Shown one piece after another: positions 16,797 to 26,780 of a DNA stretch of 38,513 nucleotides (within the stretch, counting starts at the first letter, position 1; each line of letters starts with the position of its first letter). The stretch covers positions 1 through 38,513 of the forward strand of contig NZ_NAST01000024.1 of NCBI RefSeq assembly GCF_002142215.1, given 5' to 3'. Position numbers and translations under genes: made by a program. Under the pieces are notes generated by a model, which was not told the origin of the DNA, ran no database searches, and saw nothing but the letters and a program-made list of their open reading frames with translations. The stretch is from Gilliamella sp. N-G2. Lineage in GTDB: Bacteria; Pseudomonadota; Gammaproteobacteria; Enterobacterales; Orbaceae.

Positions 16797-18239
16797 ATGA
16801 ATAATAAATTAAAGCGTGATTTAAAAGCCCGTCATTTAGCGATGATAGCCATTGGTGGCTCCATCGGAACTGGGTTATTTGTCGCTTCAGGCGCTACTGT
16901 TGCACAAGCAGGCCCTGGTGGTGCACTGCTTTCTTATGCCATTATCGGCATAATGGTTTACTTTTTAATGACTAGCTTGGGGGAGCTTGCTGCTTATCTT
17001 CCGGTTTCTGGCACTTTTGCGACTTATGGGGCACGCTATGTAGATGAAGCTTTTGGTTTCGCTATTGGTTGGAACTACTGGTATAACTGGGCAATAACGG
17101 TTGCTGTTGACCTAGTCGCTGCACAATTGGTGATATCCTATTGGTTTGATGCCGGTGCTTATAGTTGGTTGTGGAGTCTGTTATTCCTAACTATTATTTT
17201 TTGCTTAAACTATATTTCTGTAAAAGGTTTTGGTGAAGCAGAATTTTGGTTTTCATTAATTAAAGTTGTCACGGTGATTTTATTTATTGTAGTTGGTTTA
17301 TTAATGATTATTGGCATTTTAAAAGGTGCTGAAAATGCTGGTTGGCAAAACTGGGAAATAGGTGATGCACCATTTGTTGGTGGATTTTCATCAATGATCG
17401 GTGTTGCGATGGTTGTAGGCTTCTCATTCCAGGGTACCGAACTGATTGGAATTGCTGCGGGCGAATCAAAAGATCCAGAAAAAAATATTCCCAAAGCCAT
17501 GAAACAAGTCTTTTGGCGTATACTGTTATTCTATATCTTTGCGATTTTAGTGATTAGTTTAATTATTCCCTACACTGATCCTAATTTACTGCGTAATGAC
17601 GAAACGGATATTAGTGTTAGCCCATTTACTTTAGTGTTCCAACATGCAGGGTTATTATCAGCAGCTGCTATCATGAATGCAGTAATTTTAACCTCAGTCC
17701 TTTCCGCGGGTAACTCTGGTTTATATGCTTCAACACGTATGCTATATGCCTTAGCAAAAGAGGGAAAGGCCCCTAAAATCTTCAGTCGATTATCTTCATC
17801 AGGTGTACCGGATATGGCACTATTTGCGACAACATTAGTGGCTATGCTATGCTTTTTAACTTCACTATACAAAGACCAACAAGTTTATTTATGGCTACTT
17901 AATATGTCTGGTATGACTGGGTTTATTGCATGGCTTGGTATAGCTATTAGCCACTATCGTTTTAGAAAAGGTTATGTGTCACAAGGGCGGGATCTGAATA
18001 AATTACCGTATCGCTCTAGTTGTTTCCCATTTGGCCCTATTTTTGCCTTTATACTTTGTTTGACGATAACATTAGGGCAAAATTACGAGGCATTTTTACA
18101 AGAAACTATTGATTGGAACGGTGTCATTGCCACTTACATCGGTATTCCATTGTTTCTTGCAATTTACTTTGGTTATAAGATTGTCAAAAAGACAAAATGG
18201 ATAAAATACGATCAGATGGATTTTTCTCAAATGGATTAA
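16797..18239 (+). CDS. lysP: Lysine-specific permease LysP
   Basis: LysP is the proton-coupled lysine importer of the APC superfamily. In enterics it is also a partner that restrains the acid sensor CadC. The 480-residue product is nearly co-linear with E. coli LysP: RDLKARHLAMIAIGGSIGTG at the first helix (unwound GSIGTG), LISLIIPYTDPNLLRND, SAGNSGLYASTRMLYALA, and GMTGFIAWLGIAISHYRFR. Twelve membrane helices are expected. The similarity is high enough to prefer lysine over other cationic amino acids. It is preceded by a hairpin-bearing leader of about 200 bases and followed by a GC-rich hairpin. I see no cad genes in the window. Confidence 0.95.
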   Translation: MNNKLKRDLKARHLAMIAIGGSIGTGLFVASGATVAQAGPGGALLSYAIIGIMVYFLMTSLGELAAYLPVSGTFATYGARYVDEAFGFAIGWNYWYNWAITVAVDLVAAQLVISYWFDAGAYSWLWSLLFLTIIFCLNYISVKGFGEAEFWFSLIKVVTVILFIVVGLLMIIGILKGAENAGWQNWEIGDAPFVGGFSSMIGVAMVVGFSFQGTELIGIAAGESKDPEKNIPKAMKQVFWRILLFYIFAILVISLIIPYTDPNLLRNDETDISVSPFTLVFQHAGLLSAAAIMNAVILTSVLSAGNSGLYASTRMLYALAKEGKAPKIFSRLSSSGVPDMALFATTLVAMLCFLTSLYKDQQVYLWLLNMSGMTGFIAWLGIAISHYRFRKGYVSQGRDLNKLPYRSSCFPFGPIFAFILCLTITLGQNYEAFLQETIDWNGVIATYIGIPLFLAIYFGYKIVKKTKWIKYDQMDFSQMD

Positions 18240-18270
18240 TTAGGAAGTAACCTAAATTATAACTTGTACA

Positions 18271-18292
18271 TCCGTCGACTTTAGTCGACGGA
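18271..18292. repeat. GC-rich perfect hairpin between lysP and infA
   Basis: TCCGTCGAC (18271-18279) and GTCGACGGA (18284-18292) are perfect inverted copies around TTTA. It is the most GC-rich short stretch in this intergenic region. No T-run follows on either strand, so it may be the 3' end hairpin of lysP mRNA but is not a classical terminator. Confidence 0.55.
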
Positions 18293-18300
18293 ATTGTATT

Positions 18301-18335
18301 AAAAAAGAGAAAATAACTAATCAATTCATTAGTTA
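18301..18335 (-). terminator. Rho-independent terminator of infA
   Basis: On the minus strand an 8-bp perfect stem (18335-18328 with 18321-18314) and a 6-base loop are followed by TTTTCTCTTTTTT (18313-18301). It lies 32 bases after the infA stop. Confidence 0.7.
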
Positions 18336-18366
18336 ATAATGTAAAACAATAAGTGTGATAACGATA

Positions 18367-18594
<228 letters not shown>

Positions 18595-18616
18595 TTAATA
18601 TTAAATACAAATTAAA

Positions 18617-18730
18617 TATACTCAAATCAATTAATATTACTTCGATTTTCTTTATGCTTAAATTAGAAAAGCGAATTTATCAACTTAATCACCAATTTTT
18701 GGCGTGTGTAAATTCATTGATTTGAGTATA
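18617..18730. repeat. 15-bp inverted repeat upstream of infA
   Basis: TATACTCAAATCAAT (18617-18631) and ATTGATTTGAGTATA (18716-18730) are perfect reverse complements separated by 84 bases. Each outward-facing arm contains a -35-like TTGAGT. On the plus strand this is followed after 16 bases by TATAAT (18744-18749). On the minus strand it is followed after 16 bases by TAATAT, though that lies too close to the infA start codon. It may be a duplicated promoter/operator half or a degenerate small mobile element. Confidence 0.5.
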
Positions 18731-18810
18731 AACACAGAACAGCTATAATTATAATATCTAAATATAGCGGCGAAATAATGCCGAAAAAACTCTCAGATGT
18801 AAAGTCATTT

Positions 18811-19467
18811 CTAACATTTCTTTGAATTATAAAGTCTATGCTCATGAATATACTGCCAGACTTTGGGCGGTAATAACTTTTTACAGCTTTGTGGGTCATC
18901 AATATTTTGCCGGATTTCTGTCGCAGAAATCGCTTCAAGTGGTGTATTAGCAAAGTAAATATAGCCATTAGGACATTGATGTAATGTTTGACTATTTTGG
19001 ATTTGGTGTTGATAAATCCATTGTTGCAGCTTGCTATCACAGGATGTTTGAGCATAACCAGGTCGTTTACATATTAGCAAATGACAATAATTGAGTAATT
19101 TTTGCCACTCTTTCCATGTTGGTAAACTAAGCAAAGAATCTTGTCCCATTATAAAAGCTAAACTTTGCTGAGTACCATTTTGTTGACGCCATAATTTGAG
19201 AGTATCAATGGTAAAAGAAGGCTGATTAGTTAGCTTTGGTTCTAATTCTCGAGTATCAACTGAAAATAGAGAATAGTCCGCTATGGCCAACTGTAACATA
19301 GCTAAACGTTGCTCTGTATTGGCCTCTGGTTGTGGTTTGTGAGGCGGAATACGGTTTGGTAATAAATTAATTTTAGTTAATCCTACCTCTTTGGCTAAGG
19401 CTAAAGCTGGGCGTAAGTGCCCATAATGGATTGGATCAAAGGTTCCACCAAATAACGCTGTTAACAC
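18811..19467 (-). CDS. nadD: Nicotinate-nucleotide adenylyltransferase
   Basis: NadD makes deamido-NAD from nicotinate mononucleotide and ATP. The product has the nucleotidyltransferase signature GGTFDPIHYGHL at the N-terminus, then NRIPPHKPQP, FIMGQDSL, CKRPGY and the SATEIR motif near the C-terminus. I chose GTG 19467, which gives 218 residues, close to the E. coli length of 213, and begins MLTALFGGTFDP. GGGA lies about 9 bases upstream, and the start overlaps the holA stop as GTGTTAA (19461-19467). An in-frame ATG at 19515 would add 16 residues that homologues lack, and has no ribosome site. It is the last gene of the leuS-lptE-holA-nadD unit. Confidence 0.92.
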   Translation of the reverse strand: MLTALFGGTFDPIHYGHLRPALALAKEVGLTKINLLPNRIPPHKPQPEANTEQRLAMLQLAIADYSLFSVDTRELEPKLTNQPSFTIDTLKLWRQQNGTQQSLAFIMGQDSLLSLPTWKEWQKLLNYCHLLICKRPGYAQTSCDSKLQQWIYQHQIQNSQTLHQCPNGYIYFANTPLEAISATEIRQNIDDPQSCKKLLPPKVWQYIHEHRLYNSKKC

Positions 19468-20465
19468 TTGTTTAGTCCCATAAACTGCATAGTTAAACTC
19501 AACAGTGCATCCCATATAGGTAAATCATTATTGTGTTTTAGGCTAATTTCAATATCGGTTAACGTCGCCAGTAGAGCAAATAACGCTTTAATATCAAAGC
19601 GATTCAAATAAGAATTATACATACTTCTTCTATTTTGCCAGACTCTGTATTCATCAAAAACTTGACGAGGTGATTTCTCGTTTAAAGCTAATTTTAAATT
19701 GATCAACAAAATCAATTCACGTTGAATAATCCGCATCAATATTAACGGCTCAAAATCATTCATTTTAAGCTGTTGTAAAACATGTGTTGCACGTTTTGCT
19801 TTATTGGAAAGCATTCCATCAATCCAATGAAAAGGCGTAAATATCGCTGAATCATTAATATTCAACTCAACTTGTTCATAAGAAATAGTTTGATTTGGAT
19901 AAAGTAAATTTAATTGCTCAATAATTTGCGTTAATGCCAACAAATTACCTTCATAGTAATAACTAAGTAGTTCGATCGCTGGAGATTCAATAGCTATTTG
20001 CATTTGTTGTAAATAGCTTTTTATCCATTGTGGTAATTGTGTTGCTTCGGGTGTAGAACAATTCACTACCACTAACTTGTCAGATAACGCTTTGTACCAT
20101 AATGCATTTTCTTGGGTTTTAGTGATCTTCACTAGACTAATTATCAAGCCAATCTCAGGGGTCAACATTTCACATAATGTGTTTAACTTTGCTGCCACTG
20201 AAACATTTAACACACCTTCACCAATATCTATACAAAGTAAAGTTCTGCTTGAAAATAGATTCATTGCTTGGCAACTATCATACATTGCCGACCAGTCTGT
20301 TTGGCTATTGATTGTGAAAGAAAGTTGTTCGTCATATTGAGCTTGTTTAAAAGCATTACGTAATTCAGTTTGTGCATAATGTTGCAGATAAGGATCGCTA
20401 CCTAAAATCAAATAATAAGGCGATCCTAATTGCTGGGTTATTTTTTCAGCACTAATTTTAATCAT
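19461..20465 (-). CDS. holA: DNA polymerase III delta subunit
   Basis: HolA is the clamp-loader wrench that opens the beta sliding clamp. The 334-residue product (E. coli 343) has the expected N-terminal clamp-binding domain, with LGSDPYLQ and an exposed MNLFSSRTL segment near 68-76 that corresponds to the conserved beta-clamp contact. A degenerate AAA+ core follows without a Walker A motif, as is normal for delta, and then a C-terminal collar helix domain. Divergent sequence is usual for this subunit, so synteny helps: it lies between lptE (9 bases away) and nadD (7-base overlap), as in enterics. Confidence 0.92.
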   Translation of the reverse strand: MIKISAEKITQQLGSPYYLILGSDPYLQHYAQTELRNAFKQAQYDEQLSFTINSQTDWSAMYDSCQAMNLFSSRTLLCIDIGEGVLNVSVAAKLNTLCEMLTPEIGLIISLVKITKTQENALWYKALSDKLVVVNCSTPEATQLPQWIKSYLQQMQIAIESPAIELLSYYYEGNLLALTQIIEQLNLLYPNQTISYEQVELNINDSAIFTPFHWIDGMLSNKAKRATHVLQQLKMNDFEPLILMRIIQRELILLINLKLALNEKSPRQVFDEYRVWQNRRSMYNSYLNRFDIKALFALLATLTDIEISLKHNNDLPIWDALLSLTMQFMGLNKC

Positions 20466-20474
20466 AACTAGTCG

Positions 20475-20966
20475 TTAGTTTACTGAATCAACGGATTTCA
20501 ATTTACGAATGATCTCTTTAGCTGCTTGCTTATACATTTCATCCTCAATCAAATTTTGTTCTACAGTCTTAGCTAATGCAGCTGCTGGATTATCAAAGAA
20601 GGTACGGAATATACGAACGTTAATTGGATGAATTTGTTCACCTTCAATAACTACTTGCGCTTGAACTGTCAATACTAATTGATACTCTGCTGCTTTACCA
20701 TCTTGATAGATTGATATAGTGCTTTTATCCAATGAATCACTGACTATGCGTAATGATGGATATTTAGCTTTATTATTGGCATCAGCTAATGTAACTTCAT
20801 TATCGCGTAGCAACTCTTTCACATCCCTTGACAATCGACCGTATGGATCACCACTTTCATAAGACAGTGTCTTAAAGCGAGTAGGAACCTCAGGTTCATA
20901 TTGCAAATGAAAACCGCATCCAGACAACGATATTGTCAATAACATCAAAGCCAAATATTTTTTCAT
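20475..20966 (-). CDS. lptE: LPS-assembly lipoprotein LptE
   Basis: LptE plugs the outer-membrane LptD barrel and helps insert lipopolysaccharide. The 163-residue precursor has a lipoprotein signal ending LSGC with the lipidated Cys at 17, followed by GFHLQYE, the usual GF/WHLR-like start of mature LptE. I chose ATG 20966, with AGGTGA as its ribosome site. In-frame ATG 20975 and GTG 20978 overlap that site and would only extend the signal peptide. It lies between leuS and holA, the standard enteric order. The sequence outside the lipobox is weakly conserved, as in the family. Confidence 0.9.
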   Translation of the reverse strand: MKKYLALMLLTISLSGCGFHLQYEPEVPTRFKTLSYESGDPYGRLSRDVKELLRDNEVTLADANNKAKYPSLRIVSDSLDKSTISIYQDGKAAEYQLVLTVQAQVVIEGEQIHPINVRIFRTFFDNPAAALAKTVEQNLIEDEMYKQAAKEIIRKLKSVDSVN

Positions 20967-21002
20967 TGGTATCATCACCTATATCTTAGTTATCCAACAT
21001 TA

Positions 21003-23585
21003 CTAACTTACAACCAAATTCAATAATTTGCCTGGCACATAAATAACCTTACGAATTGTCGTATCAGTTAAATATTTTTGAATGTTTGGTTCTTGTTTAG
21101 CTTGTTCTACTACAAAATCTTGTTCGGCATCTGCAGGGACAGTAAATTTACCACGCACTTTACCATTGATTTGTACAACAATTAATTTTTCATCTTCAAC
21201 CATTGCCGATTCATCAGAAGTCGGCCAAGATGCATTATCAATGGTTTCACTATGACCTAATGCCTGCCACATAACGAAACAAGCGTGAGGCATCATAGGA
21301 TAAAGTAACCTGACAACTGCATTTAATGATTCATCCATTAATGCACGGTCTTGATTTGTTTCTTGTGGCGCTTTTTGTAAGCGGTTCATAAATTCCATTA
21401 CTGCTGCAATTGCCGTATTGAAAGTTTGACGGCGACCAATATCATCACTGACCTTAGCAATCGTTTTATGTAGTTCTCGACGTAAAGTTTTTTGATTGGC
21501 TGTCAATTTAGATAGATCAAGAGTTGTTGTTTTACCTAGTTGAGCATGTTCATATACTAAACGCCATACACGTTTAATAAAACGATTTGCACCTTCCACA
21601 CCAGATTCTTGCCATTCAAGCGTCATATCAGCTGGAGAGGCAAACATCATAAATAATCTAACGGTATCTGCACCATATTTTTCAACCATCTCTTGTGGAT
21701 CGATACCATTATTTTTTGATTTAGACATCTTTGTCATACCAGCATGAACAAGTTCATTACCTTTACTATCTGTGGCTTTAGCAATACGACCTTTGTCATC
21801 ACGTTCAATAGTGACTTCAGTTGGTGAAACCCAAATACGTTCGTTGGTAGGGCTTGTATAATAAAACGCATCAGCTAAAACCATACCTTGGCACAACAAG
21901 CGTTTGGCTGGTTCGTCCGATTTTACTAAACCAAAATCACGCATTAATTTATGGAAGAATCTAAAATAAAGTAAATGCATGATTGCATGTTCAATACCAC
22001 CGACATATTGATCAACAGGCAACCAATAATTTGCTGCATTTTCATCTAACATACCTTTGTCATAATGAGGGCAGGTATAGCGTGCATAGTACCAAGACGA
22101 CTCCATAAACGTATCAAAAGTATCCGTTTCACGTAGTGCAGGTTGACCATTAACTGTAGTTTTTGCCCAATTCGGATCTGCTTTAATTGGACTAGTAATA
22201 CCATTCATTTCAACATTTTCTGGTAAAATGACTGGCAGTTGATCTTCTGGTGTTGGGATTGTTGTGCCATCTTCAAGTGTCACCATAGGAATAGGCGCAC
22301 CCCAATAACGTTGACGAGAGACTCCCCAATCACGTAAACGATAATTTACTTTACGATTACCAATACCTAATGCGATAAGTTTTTCTGCGATGGCATTAAA
22401 GGCTTGTTCAAAATTCAGACCGTCAAACTCTCCAGAATTAAATAATTTACCATGTTCAGTATAAGCTTGCTGTGATAGATCAGGTGCTTGATCATCTTGT
22501 GTTAAAATAACAGGTTTGATTGGTAGATTATATTTTGATGCAAACTCATAATCACGTTCATCATGACCAGGCACCGCCATCACCGCCCCTGTGCCGTATT
22601 CAATTAATACAAAGTTAGCAATCCAAACTGGAACTTTTGCGCCAGTTAATGGATGGATAGCAAAAAATCCTGTTGCCATACCTTTTTTTTCCATTGTTGC
22701 CATGTCGGCTTCAGCGGTTTTAGTCGTTTTGCATTCAGCAATAAAGTCAGCAATTTTTGGATTATTTTGTGCAGCTAATTGAGCAAGTGGATGTTCCGCA
22801 GCTATCGAAACGAAACTTACCCCCATTAAAGTATCAGGGCGAGTAGTATAAACACGTAACTTATCGCTATAGTTTTCAACGGCGAAATCAAACTCCACCC
22901 CTTCAGAACGACCAATCCAGTTTCGTTGCATTGTTTTGACTTGTTCTGGCCAGCTTTCAAGAGTATCTAAATCATTCAATAACTCATCTGCATATTCAGT
23001 GATTTTGATAAACCATTGTGGAATTTCTTTACGCTCAACAGGTGTATTACAGCGCCAACAACAACCTTCAACCACTTGTTCATTAGCCAATACAGTTTGG
23101 TCGTTTGGACACCAGTTAACAGCTGAAGTTTTTTTATAAACTAAACCTTTTTCAAATAGTTTGGTAAAGAACCATTGTTCCCATTTGTAATACTCAGGGC
23201 GGCAAGTTGTTACTTCACGATCCCAATCATAACCAAAACCAAGTAGCTGTAATTGCTTCTTCATGTAAGCAATATTTTCATAAGTCCATTTGGCTGGCGC
23301 TGTATTATTTTTAACTGCTGCGCCTTCGGCGGGTAAACCAAATGCATCCCAACCGATTGGTTGTAATACATTTTTACCATTCAAACGTTGATAGCGTGAA
23401 ATAGTGTCACCGATAGTGTAATTTCGGACATGACCAAGATGCAAACGACCTGAAGGATATGGAAGCATCGATAGACAGTAATACTTCTCTTTAGATTGAT
23501 CTTCAGTAACGTGGAATGTTTTGTCTTCTTGCCAATGTTTTTGTACTTTGGCTTCAACTTCATCTGGGCGATATTGTTCTTGCAT
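21003..23585 (-). CDS. leuS: Leucyl-tRNA synthetase
   Basis: LeuRS charges tRNA-Leu. The 860-residue product is the same length as E. coli LeuS. The class I HIGH-type motif HLGH is at 49-52, in [19 protein letters not shown]. The CP1 editing domain runs from about 225 to 415 ([12 protein letters not shown] and [16 protein letters not shown]). The KMSKS loop [11 protein letters not shown] lies near 617-627. A zinc-type [10 protein letters not shown]...CCWRC segment lies near 158-180. Anticodon-binding and C-terminal domains follow. It is the first gene of the leuS-lptE-holA-nadD operon. Confidence 0.98.
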   Translation of the reverse strand: MQEQYRPDEVEAKVQKHWQEDKTFHVTEDQSKEKYYCLSMLPYPSGRLHLGHVRNYTIGDTISRYQRLNGKNVLQPIGWDAFGLPAEGAAVKNNTAPAKWTYENIAYMKKQLQLLGFGYDWDREVTTCRPEYYKWEQWFFTKLFEKGLVYKKTSAVNWCPNDQTVLANEQVVEGCCWRCNTPVERKEIPQWFIKITEYADELLNDLDTLESWPEQVKTMQRNWIGRSEGVEFDFAVENYSDKLRVYTTRPDTLMGVSFVSIAAEHPLAQLAAQNNPKIADFIAECKTTKTAEADMATMEKKGMATGFFAIHPLTGAKVPVWIANFVLIEYGTGAVMAVPGHDERDYEFASKYNLPIKPVILTQDDQAPDLSQQAYTEHGKLFNSGEFDGLNFEQAFNAIAEKLIALGIGNRKVNYRLRDWGVSRQRYWGAPIPMVTLEDGTTIPTPEDQLPVILPENVEMNGITSPIKADPNWAKTTVNGQPALRETDTFDTFMESSWYYARYTCPHYDKGMLDENAANYWLPVDQYVGGIEHAIMHLLYFRFFHKLMRDFGLVKSDEPAKRLLCQGMVLADAFYYTSPTNERIWVSPTEVTIERDDKGRIAKATDSKGNELVHAGMTKMSKSKNNGIDPQEMVEKYGADTVRLFMMFASPADMTLEWQESGVEGANRFIKRVWRLVYEHAQLGKTTTLDLSKLTANQKTLRRELHKTIAKVSDDIGRRQTFNTAIAAVMEFMNRLQKAPQETNQDRALMDESLNAVVRLLYPMMPHACFVMWQALGHSETIDNASWPTSDESAMVEDEKLIVVQINGKVRGKFTVPADAEQDFVVEQAKQEPNIQKYLTDTTIRKVIYVPGKLLNLVVS

Positions 23586-23737
23586 GACGAATTAATGTCC
23601 TATCTATTATTGCTAATAAAAATAATTTGCTAATTGTATTGGTTATTGAGATGTTTTACAAACGTTATGTGAATTGTAGGATTGATTTATTAGGAATTAA
23701 AAGAGGTAATTTAGATATAACGCATTAGTAAAAATGC

Positions 23738-23761
23738 ACAAAAAGCGGGCTATGCCCGCTT
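23738..23761 (-). terminator. Rho-independent terminator of bamD
   Basis: AAGCGGGC and GCCCGCTT (23743-23750 and 23754-23761) form a GC-rich 8-bp stem with a 3-base loop. On the minus strand the stem ends in a run of five T, then G. It lies just past the bamD stop. Confidence 0.85.
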
Positions 23762-23770
23762 AGTCAATAA

Positions 23771-24565
23771 TTAACCACCATTAAATACACTAGTAAACTT
23801 GGAGAAAAATGATTTTTGTTCTTCTTTTGGTATATTTTCCAAATTGGCCTGAATAAGTTGATCAACTTTTGTACTTTCATCAACTAAACCTAATTCATTG
23901 TAAGCATTACGCATTAATAATAGTGCGCTTTTAGTTGAATCAGTATCAGGGAATAATGCTAGCATTTGGGTAACCCGATTAATCACCGCAACATAGGCTT
24001 CACGTTTAGTGTAATATTGCGATACTTTTAATTCATGACGTGCAATACGGTTTTTCAAAAATATTAAACGCTTTTGGGCATCAGCTGCATAACTACTATT
24101 TGGAAAACTAGATACCAAATAAGTAAAATCTTTAAATGCCGCCATGGCAAATTCAGGATCACGATCAGAGCGATCGACATTAAACCATCCCTGAATAGTG
24201 TTGTCATTTTGCGCCATATTAGAGATTCCGCGCATATAAATTACCCAATCAATATTAGGATGAGTCGGGTTTAATTTTAAAAAGCGATCAATTGATGCAA
24301 TGGCCAAAGGGTAATCTGCTGTTTTATAATATGCGTAAATCAAATCGAGTTGAACTTGCTGTGAATAAGGTCCAAATGGATAATTTTTATCGATAGCCTC
24401 TAAAACAGTAATACTGGATTTTAGATTTCCACTCTCAAGCTCTGCTTTGGCTTTATTGTGGAGTTCAATCTCTGGCACATTTTCAACATCAGGCTTTGTA
24501 GTTGTACAGCCAATTAGCATACTACTTAAGGCAATAGCTAAGATAGTGTGTAAGCGCAATTTCAT
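23771..24565 (-). CDS. bamD: Outer-membrane assembly lipoprotein BamD
   Basis: BamD is the essential lipoprotein of the BAM complex, which folds beta-barrel proteins into the outer membrane. The 264-residue precursor has a signal peptide with lipobox MLIGC (Cys20). Tetratricopeptide-type helical repeats follow: a segment with YPFGPYSQQVQLDLIYAYYK, then LNPTHPNIDWVIYMRG and SSFPNSSYAADAQKRLIFL, all strongly BamD-like. Its N-terminal half forms the pocket that reads client signals. It is monocistronic, divergent from rluD, and has its own strong terminator. Confidence 0.95.
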   Translation of the reverse strand: MKLRLHTILAIALSSMLIGCTTTKPDVENVPEIELHNKAKAELESGNLKSSITVLEAIDKNYPFGPYSQQVQLDLIYAYYKTADYPLAIASIDRFLKLNPTHPNIDWVIYMRGISNMAQNDNTIQGWFNVDRSDRDPEFAMAAFKDFTYLVSSFPNSSYAADAQKRLIFLKNRIARHELKVSQYYTKREAYVAVINRVTQMLALFPDTDSTKSALLLMRNAYNELGLVDESTKVDQLIQANLENIPKEEQKSFFSKFTSVFNGG

Positions 24566-24614
24566 TCAGTTTTCAATCCAAAATATAATTAAACATTAAA
24601 GGCGATGATTAGTA

Positions 24615-24620
24615 TATAAT
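24615..24620 (+). promoter_or_regulatory. -10 element of a probable rluD promoter
   Basis: A perfect TATAAT lies 38 bases before the rluD start in the 93-base divergent region shared with bamD. The matching -35 is weak, so the assignment is tentative. Confidence 0.4.
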
Positions 24621-24658
24621 ACTCTAAAACATCTCAGCTTAAAATAGATAAATTAAAC

Positions 24659-25633
24659 ATGCATAAGTTAAAACTTTCATCTGAAATCGAACAAACCCAG
24701 CTTGGAATGCGTTTGGATCAGGCTTTGTCCGAGCTTTTTCCTGATTACTCAAGGTCAAGAATTAAAGAATGGATCGTAAATAATAAAGTATTAGTAAACA
24801 ATAATATTGTAAATAAACCCAAAGATAAAGTACTCGGTGGTGAAAAAATATCCATCGAAGTTGAAATTGAAGAAGAAACCTATCACCAACCAGAAGATAT
24901 AAATCTTAATGTCGTTTATGAAGATGATCATATTTTGGTTATTAATAAACCAAGAGATTTAGTTGTTCATCCTGGTGCAGGAAATCCAAATGGTACTGTA
25001 TTAAATGCATTACTTTATCACTATCCAGACATTTCACGGGTACCAAGAGCAGGTATTGTTCACCGCCTAGATAAAGATACTACAGGTTTAATGGTTGTTG
25101 CTAAAACCATTGAAGCACAAACTCATTTAGTTGAATCATTACAACTTCGTGAGATAACTCGTGAGTATGAAGCGGTTGCTATGGGAATCATCACTGCTGG
25201 TGGAACCGTAGATCAACCAATTACTCGCCATCCAACTAAACGGACCCATATGGCGGTTTTTCCAACTGGAAAACCAGCAGTAACACATTATCGAGTAATG
25301 GAAAAATATCGTCTACATACTCGATTACGTTTAAGACTTGAAACGGGTCGTACCCATCAAATTCGTGTACATATGGCACATATTGCGCATCCTTTAGTCG
25401 GTGATCCTCTTTATGGTGGCCGACCAAGACCACCGAAAGGTGCTAGCGAATCATTTATCCAAACTTTGCGTGATTTTGATCGTCAAGCCTTACATGCCAT
25501 TATGTTACGTTTATATCATCCAATTACTGGCGAGCTAATGGAATGGCATGCACCAATACCTGATGATATGCAAAAATTAATACAAGAGTTACAATTAGAT
25601 ACAGAACTTCATAAAGATGAACTTGATTGGTAA
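24659..25633 (+). CDS. rluD: 23S rRNA pseudouridine(1911/1915/1917) synthase
   Basis: RluD makes three pseudouridines in helix 69 of 23S rRNA, important for ribosome assembly and function. The 324-residue product (E. coli 326) has an N-terminal S4 RNA-binding domain (about 18-75, RLDQALSELFPDYSRSRIKEW) and the RluA-type catalytic domain. The signature HRLDKDTTGLMVV carries the catalytic Asp at 138. RLETGRTHQIRVHMAHIAHP and GDPLYGGR are also present. It is divergent from bamD and precedes pgeF by 5 bases, as in enterics. Confidence 0.97.
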   Translation: MHKLKLSSEIEQTQLGMRLDQALSELFPDYSRSRIKEWIVNNKVLVNNNIVNKPKDKVLGGEKISIEVEIEEETYHQPEDINLNVVYEDDHILVINKPRDLVVHPGAGNPNGTVLNALLYHYPDISRVPRAGIVHRLDKDTTGLMVVAKTIEAQTHLVESLQLREITREYEAVAMGIITAGGTVDQPITRHPTKRTHMAVFPTGKPAVTHYRVMEKYRLHTRLRLRLETGRTHQIRVHMAHIAHPLVGDPLYGGRPRPPKGASESFIQTLRDFDRQALHAIMLRLYHPITGELMEWHAPIPDDMQKLIQELQLDTELHKDELDW

Positions 25634-25638
25634 TTGTT

Positions 25639-26409
25639 ATGATTAAATCAATTTATCCCTATTGGCCAGCACCGACAAATATTCGTGCTTTTACTACAAC
25701 TCGCATAGGTGGTGTAAGTTCTACACCTTTTGACAGTCTAAATTTAGGTAGCCGTACTGGTGATGATTTGAATAATATTGTCGAAAATCGTCGTCATATA
25801 ATTAGTGCTGAAAATATTCCTAGCGAACCTTATTGGTTAAATCAAACCCATAGCACAAACGTACTTGATATTTCAGAAATTCAATTACAACCGGCAACTG
25901 GATTGATTGATAATAGTGAGCGATTTGAAGCTGATGGATCATATACTCGGCAAGCCAATCAAGTTAGTGTCGTCTTAACGGCTGATTGTATGCCTGTACT
26001 ATTTTGTTCAATTAAAGGCAATCAGGTCGCTGCCGCTCATGCCGGTTGGCGTGGGCTTTGTCATGGTATTTTAGAAGAAACGGCAAAGAAATTTTATTGT
26101 AAGGCTAGTGATATCATAGTTTGGCTTGGTCCAGCAATTGGCGCTACAAAATTTGAAGTAGGAGGCGAAGTGAAAAAGCAGTTTGAAGCTTACGATGCAA
26201 ATGCGCGTCAAGCATTTAAACTAATAGATGCCAAAAAACAAAAATATTTAGCAAATCTTTATATGATTGCCAAACAGCGATTAAACTCAATCGGAATTAA
26301 GCAAATTTATGGTGGTAACTATTGTACCTATACTGAGCGAGATCTGTTTTATTCATATCGTCGAGAAAATAATACCGGAAGAATGGCAACAATGATTTGG
26401 TTTGAATAA
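25639..26409 (+). CDS. pgeF: Peptidoglycan editing factor PgeF (YfiH family)
   Basis: PgeF removes wrongly incorporated amino acids from cytoplasmic UDP-MurNAc precursors; the family was formerly called polyphenol oxidase or laccase. The 256-residue product has the metal and active-site motifs LNQTHST, TADCMPVLFC and AHAGWRGLCHG, plus LGPAIG, VGGEV and the CTYTERDLFYSYRR end. I chose ATG 25639, five bases after the rluD stop and one residue before the homologous N-terminus; an in-frame TTG at 25627 lies inside rluD. It is co-transcribed with rluD. In E. coli clpB follows next, but here queE and queD intervene on the other strand. Confidence 0.93.
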   Translation: MIKSIYPYWPAPTNIRAFTTTRIGGVSSTPFDSLNLGSRTGDDLNNIVENRRHIISAENIPSEPYWLNQTHSTNVLDISEIQLQPATGLIDNSERFEADGSYTRQANQVSVVLTADCMPVLFCSIKGNQVAAAHAGWRGLCHGILEETAKKFYCKASDIIVWLGPAIGATKFEVGGEVKKQFEAYDANARQAFKLIDAKKQKYLANLYMIAKQRLNSIGIKQIYGGNYCTYTERDLFYSYRRENNTGRMATMIWFE

Positions 26410-26780
26410 AACTACTAGACAAAGCATGAATATCCTACTAACTATGGTGAATAAACAAATCTAGCTGATTTGTTTTTATCATTTCTGTCAAATCGATAAC
26501 AAGGTGAAAATCTTTAAACTACTAATAATGGATCATTACAACTAAGAGTACTTTTTTACATAGAATAACAGTCTATTTTATTTAGATGACCAAAAACGGA
26601 AGTTTGCAAATTAATTATCAGAAGCGCAACATAAGGTAGTAATATATTCTGTTGTAAGAAAAAATTGCTTTTTAATCTATAGGCGTTCTTAATATTTTTA
26701 ACACTCTCTTATCTGAAAAATAAATTGATTACAACGAAGTTAATTGTTTTATATTGTTAGCCAAGAGTAATTAATAATAA
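26410..26780. other. 371-base gene-free gap between pgeF and queE
   Basis: No open reading frame of note, no tRNA and no strong repeat. It begins with a possible pgeF terminator (26453-26478). The rest is AT-rich sequence between the convergent 3' ends, at the point where the queDE pair interrupts the enteric rluD-pgeF-clpB order. Confidence 0.6.
26453..26478 (+). terminator. Possible terminator of rluD-pgeF
   Basis: AAACAAATC (26453-26461) and GATTTGTTT (26467-26475) form a perfect 9-bp stem with a 5-base loop, continuing into TTATC. The stem is AT-rich and the T-run short, so strength is uncertain. Confidence 0.5.

Noticed and set aside
18714-19055. 113-codon minus-strand open frame overlapping nadD
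   Set aside because: It overlaps the well-supported nadD frame and has no family features; it is a chance frame in AT-rich DNA.
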